Below the pieces are notes generated by a model. That model was not told the origin of the DNA. It was given only the letters and a program-made list of their open reading frames with translations, and did no database searches. Below, piece after piece: positions 61,633 through 64,000 of a stretch of 64,000 bases of DNA. The stretch spans positions 1-64,000 of the forward strand of contig NZ_JADNQT010000011.1 of NCBI RefSeq assembly GCF_015594605.1, read 5' to 3'. This stretch comes from Streptococcus sp. HF-1907. GTDB lineage: Bacteria > Bacillota > Bacilli > Lactobacillales > Streptococcaceae. The translations under genes and the position numbers were made by a program. Every line of letters starts with the position of its first letter. Within the stretch, counting starts at the first letter, position 1.

Positions 61633-62460
61633 ATGTTTCGAAAATTAACCCTGTATATTTTTTTGTTTCTTTCAGCTATTGGCCTGACTTATGATACCCA
61701 ATCATACACTTCAGGTGCTCTGTCTGGTTCAGCTTACGGTATCATTGGGCTATCAACACTCATTGCTCTATGCTATATCGTTCCGTCTTTATTTCTTATT
61801 AATCACTTAGGTAAAAAATGGCAGGTTAGACCACTTGTGCTAGCCTTTGCCCTAATTGGTGGTCTCTTTATAACAGGATGGATAGCTGGTTATGCCAATA
61901 CCTTTTCTCATGAATGGGTAACGGTCCACCTATCTTCAAAACATTTTTTCTATCGTTTTGAAGATGCCATTATGGCTCCTCTTGTTGAGGAGCCTCTCAA
62001 ACTGGCAGCTTTTCTCTTTGCTATCTATATGGTACCGACAAAAAGTTACAAAGGGCTCTTACTTGTGGCTATAACAGCTGGTCTAGGTTTTCAGATTAGT
62101 GAAGATTTCTCCTATATCCTTTCAGATTTAGCTGATGGTTTTTCTTATACGATTTCGGGAATCCTTGGCCGCAGTATTGGGGCAGTATCATCTCACTGGC
62201 TTTATACGTCCTTTCTTGCTATGGGGCTAGTCCTGATATGGCATTCATGTCAAAAGGCTATTAATCAAAAATACTGCCTTATTGGCTTCCTTTATGCCTG
62301 TGGTGCTTTTGCTACTCATTTTGCTTGGAACTCACCTCTTCGAAATTTAGAAAGTGATTTTCCATGGGCATCAGGCCTTCTTATTTCAATTAATCTTTTC
62401 TTCTTCATTATGCTTTATCAACTTCTATTTAAGCTTGATGAAGAAAATAGCAATAGCTAA
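61633..62460 (+). CDS. PrsW-family intramembrane metalloprotease
   Basis: 275 aa with about eight membrane helices. The catalytic EEPLK (Glu119-Glu120) follows DAIMAPLV, and conserved GFQISEDFSYIL and THFAWN histidine motifs are present. PrsW cuts anti-sigma factors in Bacillus. The substrate here is unknown. The start MFRKLTLYIFLF at 61633 follows AAAGTAGGTTAT. The gene is intact in the midst of IS and pseudogene debris. Confidence 0.82.
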   Translation: MFRKLTLYIFLFLSAIGLTYDTQSYTSGALSGSAYGIIGLSTLIALCYIVPSLFLINHLGKKWQVRPLVLAFALIGGLFITGWIAGYANTFSHEWVTVHLSSKHFFYRFEDAIMAPLVEEPLKLAAFLFAIYMVPTKSYKGLLLVAITAGLGFQISEDFSYILSDLADGFSYTISGILGRSIGAVSSHWLYTSFLAMGLVLIWHSCQKAINQKYCLIGFLYACGAFATHFAWNSPLRNLESDFPWASGLLISINLFFFIMLYQLLFKLDEENSNS

Positions 62461-62843
62461 AGCACTAATCAAAATCACCCGTGAGAATGATATGCCCCCT
62501 GTCAAGTAGACAGGTTAAATATCTAAAAAAGTGTATGTTTTTGAAGGTCAGTCGTACAAAATAAATGTACGGCTGTTTTTTTATGCAGACCACTTAGACT
62601 TGTACTTTTCAATTTTGTTATTCTTAGCGATTGGGTATGACAAAGGATGTTCTGATGTTAAGGCAGCGTTCTTACTTCCAAAGGCGTTTTACAGTCATAT
62701 CTGCTTTGTGGATACTCTTGACATGGATTGAATCATATCAGTAATGGTAACGCACAGCCGAGAAATTACTAAAATGGCGGACGTCTCCTTACGACTGACT
62801 GGTGATGCCCTGACGGAAGAACTTGTTTTGTAAGAAAAGGAAA
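62461..62843. other. Intergenic debris between prsW-like gene and pepO remnant
   Basis: It contains CCTGTC/GACAGG (62498-62514) and a terminator-like hairpin at 62549-62582. The remainder (for example CTGATGTTAAGGCAGCGTTCTTACTTCC) looks like an IS3-type fragment. No gene is supported. Confidence 0.45.
62549..62582 (+). terminator. Terminator-like hairpin
   Basis: CAGTCGTACA/TGTACGGCTG followed by T7. Confidence 0.8.
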
Positions 62844-64000
62844 ATGATGCTATCTAAACATTCTTTAAAATCGGCGACAACCATTGGTTTACTTGCTTGT
62901 TTCATGTCAGGCATGGTAGTCACTTCTGCGCTAGCACTGCTTTCTGTACAAGCAAGCAGCAGGGATTCTAAGCAGACTACCAGCCCCCAAGGACAATCTC
63001 TATCAATATGTCAACAGGGATTGGCTGGCTAAAACAAAATTGAATAAAGGACAATCTAATATCAGTGCTTTTTCTGAAATCGAATCAAAATTGGAGAAAC
63101 TCCTTCGTTCGGACATGGAAAAATGGCTACAGGCCAAATAAAGCCTACCAACACTGAGCAAGAAAAGATGGTGGATTATTACAAATAAGCCATGGATTTC
63201 AAAACTCGCGACAAGGACGGAATGAAGCCCAGCCTACCAATTCTTCAAAAAATTCAAGACGTCAAATCTATGTCAGATTTTCAACAGCTGGCCCATGATT
63301 TTATGTACACCAATTATGCTCTGCCATTCTCATTGACAGTGGAGGCAGATGCTAAAGATGGCAGTCAAAAGCAGCTTGTCTTGCGCCAACCAGAAGCCCT
63401 TCTCCAATCGCCTGATTTATACAAAAAAAGTAATGAAGAAGAACAAACAACCTTGGATGCTTATAGGAAGTCAGCGACAGCATTATTGAAACAATCCGGA
63501 AAATCAGATGGCGACGCTGAGAAAATGATAGAAGCAGCCCTGAAATTTGACCGCCTCTTGTCCGAAAAAAACGTAGAAAGCATCAAGTGAAAACAGCTCA
63601 GAAGAAGATACGACAGCAGCTCGCTATCATCCCGAATCACTTGGTAAGGTGGATTCGTATGCATCTGAATTTAGCTTTAAAACCTTGATTGAAAGTTTGG
63701 TCGGACCGACCGACAAGGACGTGATTGTTGAAGATCGGGCTTACTTTGGGAAAATCAATGATGTTTTAACTTAGGAAAATCTTGACGGCATCAAGGCTTG
63801 GATGACCATTGATTTGTTGATTGGGCAGTCAGATTTCTTGGATGAAAATGCTCGAAAAGCTGCCAGCTACTACAAGAATTTATCGTCAGGGCTGACACAA
63901 ATGGACTCCAAAGAAAAGAACGCCTACACTCAAACGGAGTTTACCTTCGGTCACATTTTAGGAGACTATTACGCGAAGAAATATTTTGGTGAACAAGCCG
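62844..64000 (+). pseudogene. M13-family endopeptidase PepO, decayed, runs off the window
   Basis: It begins with a signal peptide (MMLSKHSLKSATTIGLLACF). The recognisable M13 N-domain pieces are split over frames: DNLYQYVNRDWLAKTKLNKG, SEIESKLEKLLRSDMEKWLQAK then stop, NTEQEKMVDYYK then stop, a long clean piece at 63192-63590, and VGPTDKDVIVEDRAYFGKINDVLT then a stop. At least one frameshift near 62985 and several nonsense codons are present. The zinc-site HEXXH part would lie beyond 64000. Confidence 0.85.

Noticed and set aside
62531..62731. 66-aa ORF after the PrsW-like gene
   Set aside because: It spans a terminator hairpin and IS-like debris, with no domain or ribosome site.
59660..64000. 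attR of the rpsI element
   Set aside because: I looked for a second copy of the rpsI 3' end and found none in the window.

Overview
The window is Streptococcus chromosome. The evidence is the gene order ispE-adcRCB-tyrS-pbp1b-rpoB-rpoC-DUF1033-comG-ackA, the low GC content, the ComX (TACGAATA) boxes, an AdcR operator and a CiaR-type small-RNA promoter. The species is not certain. The number of freshly broken genes (kinase, ferric reductase, GyrI-like, treP, integrase, toxin, pepO) fits a decaying genome of the salivarius/thermophilus or bovis type.

Layout. 1-7.1 kb: tRNA-Asn, ispE, the zinc-uptake operon adcRCB, tyrS (minus strand) and pbp1b. 7.1-14.9 kb: rpoB and rpoC, with a structured leader. 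15-21.7 kb: DUF1033, the seven-gene comG competence pilus operon, a DNA-methyltransferase-like gene and ackA. 21.9-25.2 kb: an XRE/membrane-protein/CPBP cluster, then proC and pepA on the minus strand. 25.3-25.6 kb: a complete Fst-type type I toxin-antitoxin locus. 25.6-31 kb: small housekeeping genes, the competence SSB, and treR facing a treP start that runs into a 13-unit 21-bp palindromic repeat array.

32-38 kb is the most unusual part. It holds a LytTR response regulator, an AgrC/ComD-like histidine kinase with an in-frame amber codon, two paralogous DUF6287 lipoproteins, a secreted SH3 protein, and a minus-strand gene for an 11-residue peptide, MPGWWDALFGK. Four promoters here carry the same pair of 12-bp direct repeats set 21 bp apart, 28-29 bp upstream of the -10. 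This looks like one self-contained peptide-signalling regulon.

38-55.2 kb: a frameshifted ferric reductase, a probable cia-dependent small RNA, rpsO, adhE with two Rex operators, pnp with a long leader hairpin, sseB-cysE-phosphorylase-cysS-mrnC, an LPKTS surface protein, rlmB (probably leaderless), a NYN nuclease gene, degV and rplM-rpsI. 55.2-59.7 kb: a decayed integrative element next to the 3' end of rpsI, with a frameshifted integrase, an excisionase, a type II TA pair whose toxin is broken by a 44-bp duplication, a CHAP hydrolase and a truncated conjugation protein. 59.8-64 kb: a two-gene AT-rich cassette of unknown role, an IS30 remnant, a PrsW-like protease and a badly decayed pepO that runs off the window.

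Two mosaic intergenic repeat families are scattered through the accessory stretches. All calls come from reading the sequence. No database search was run.
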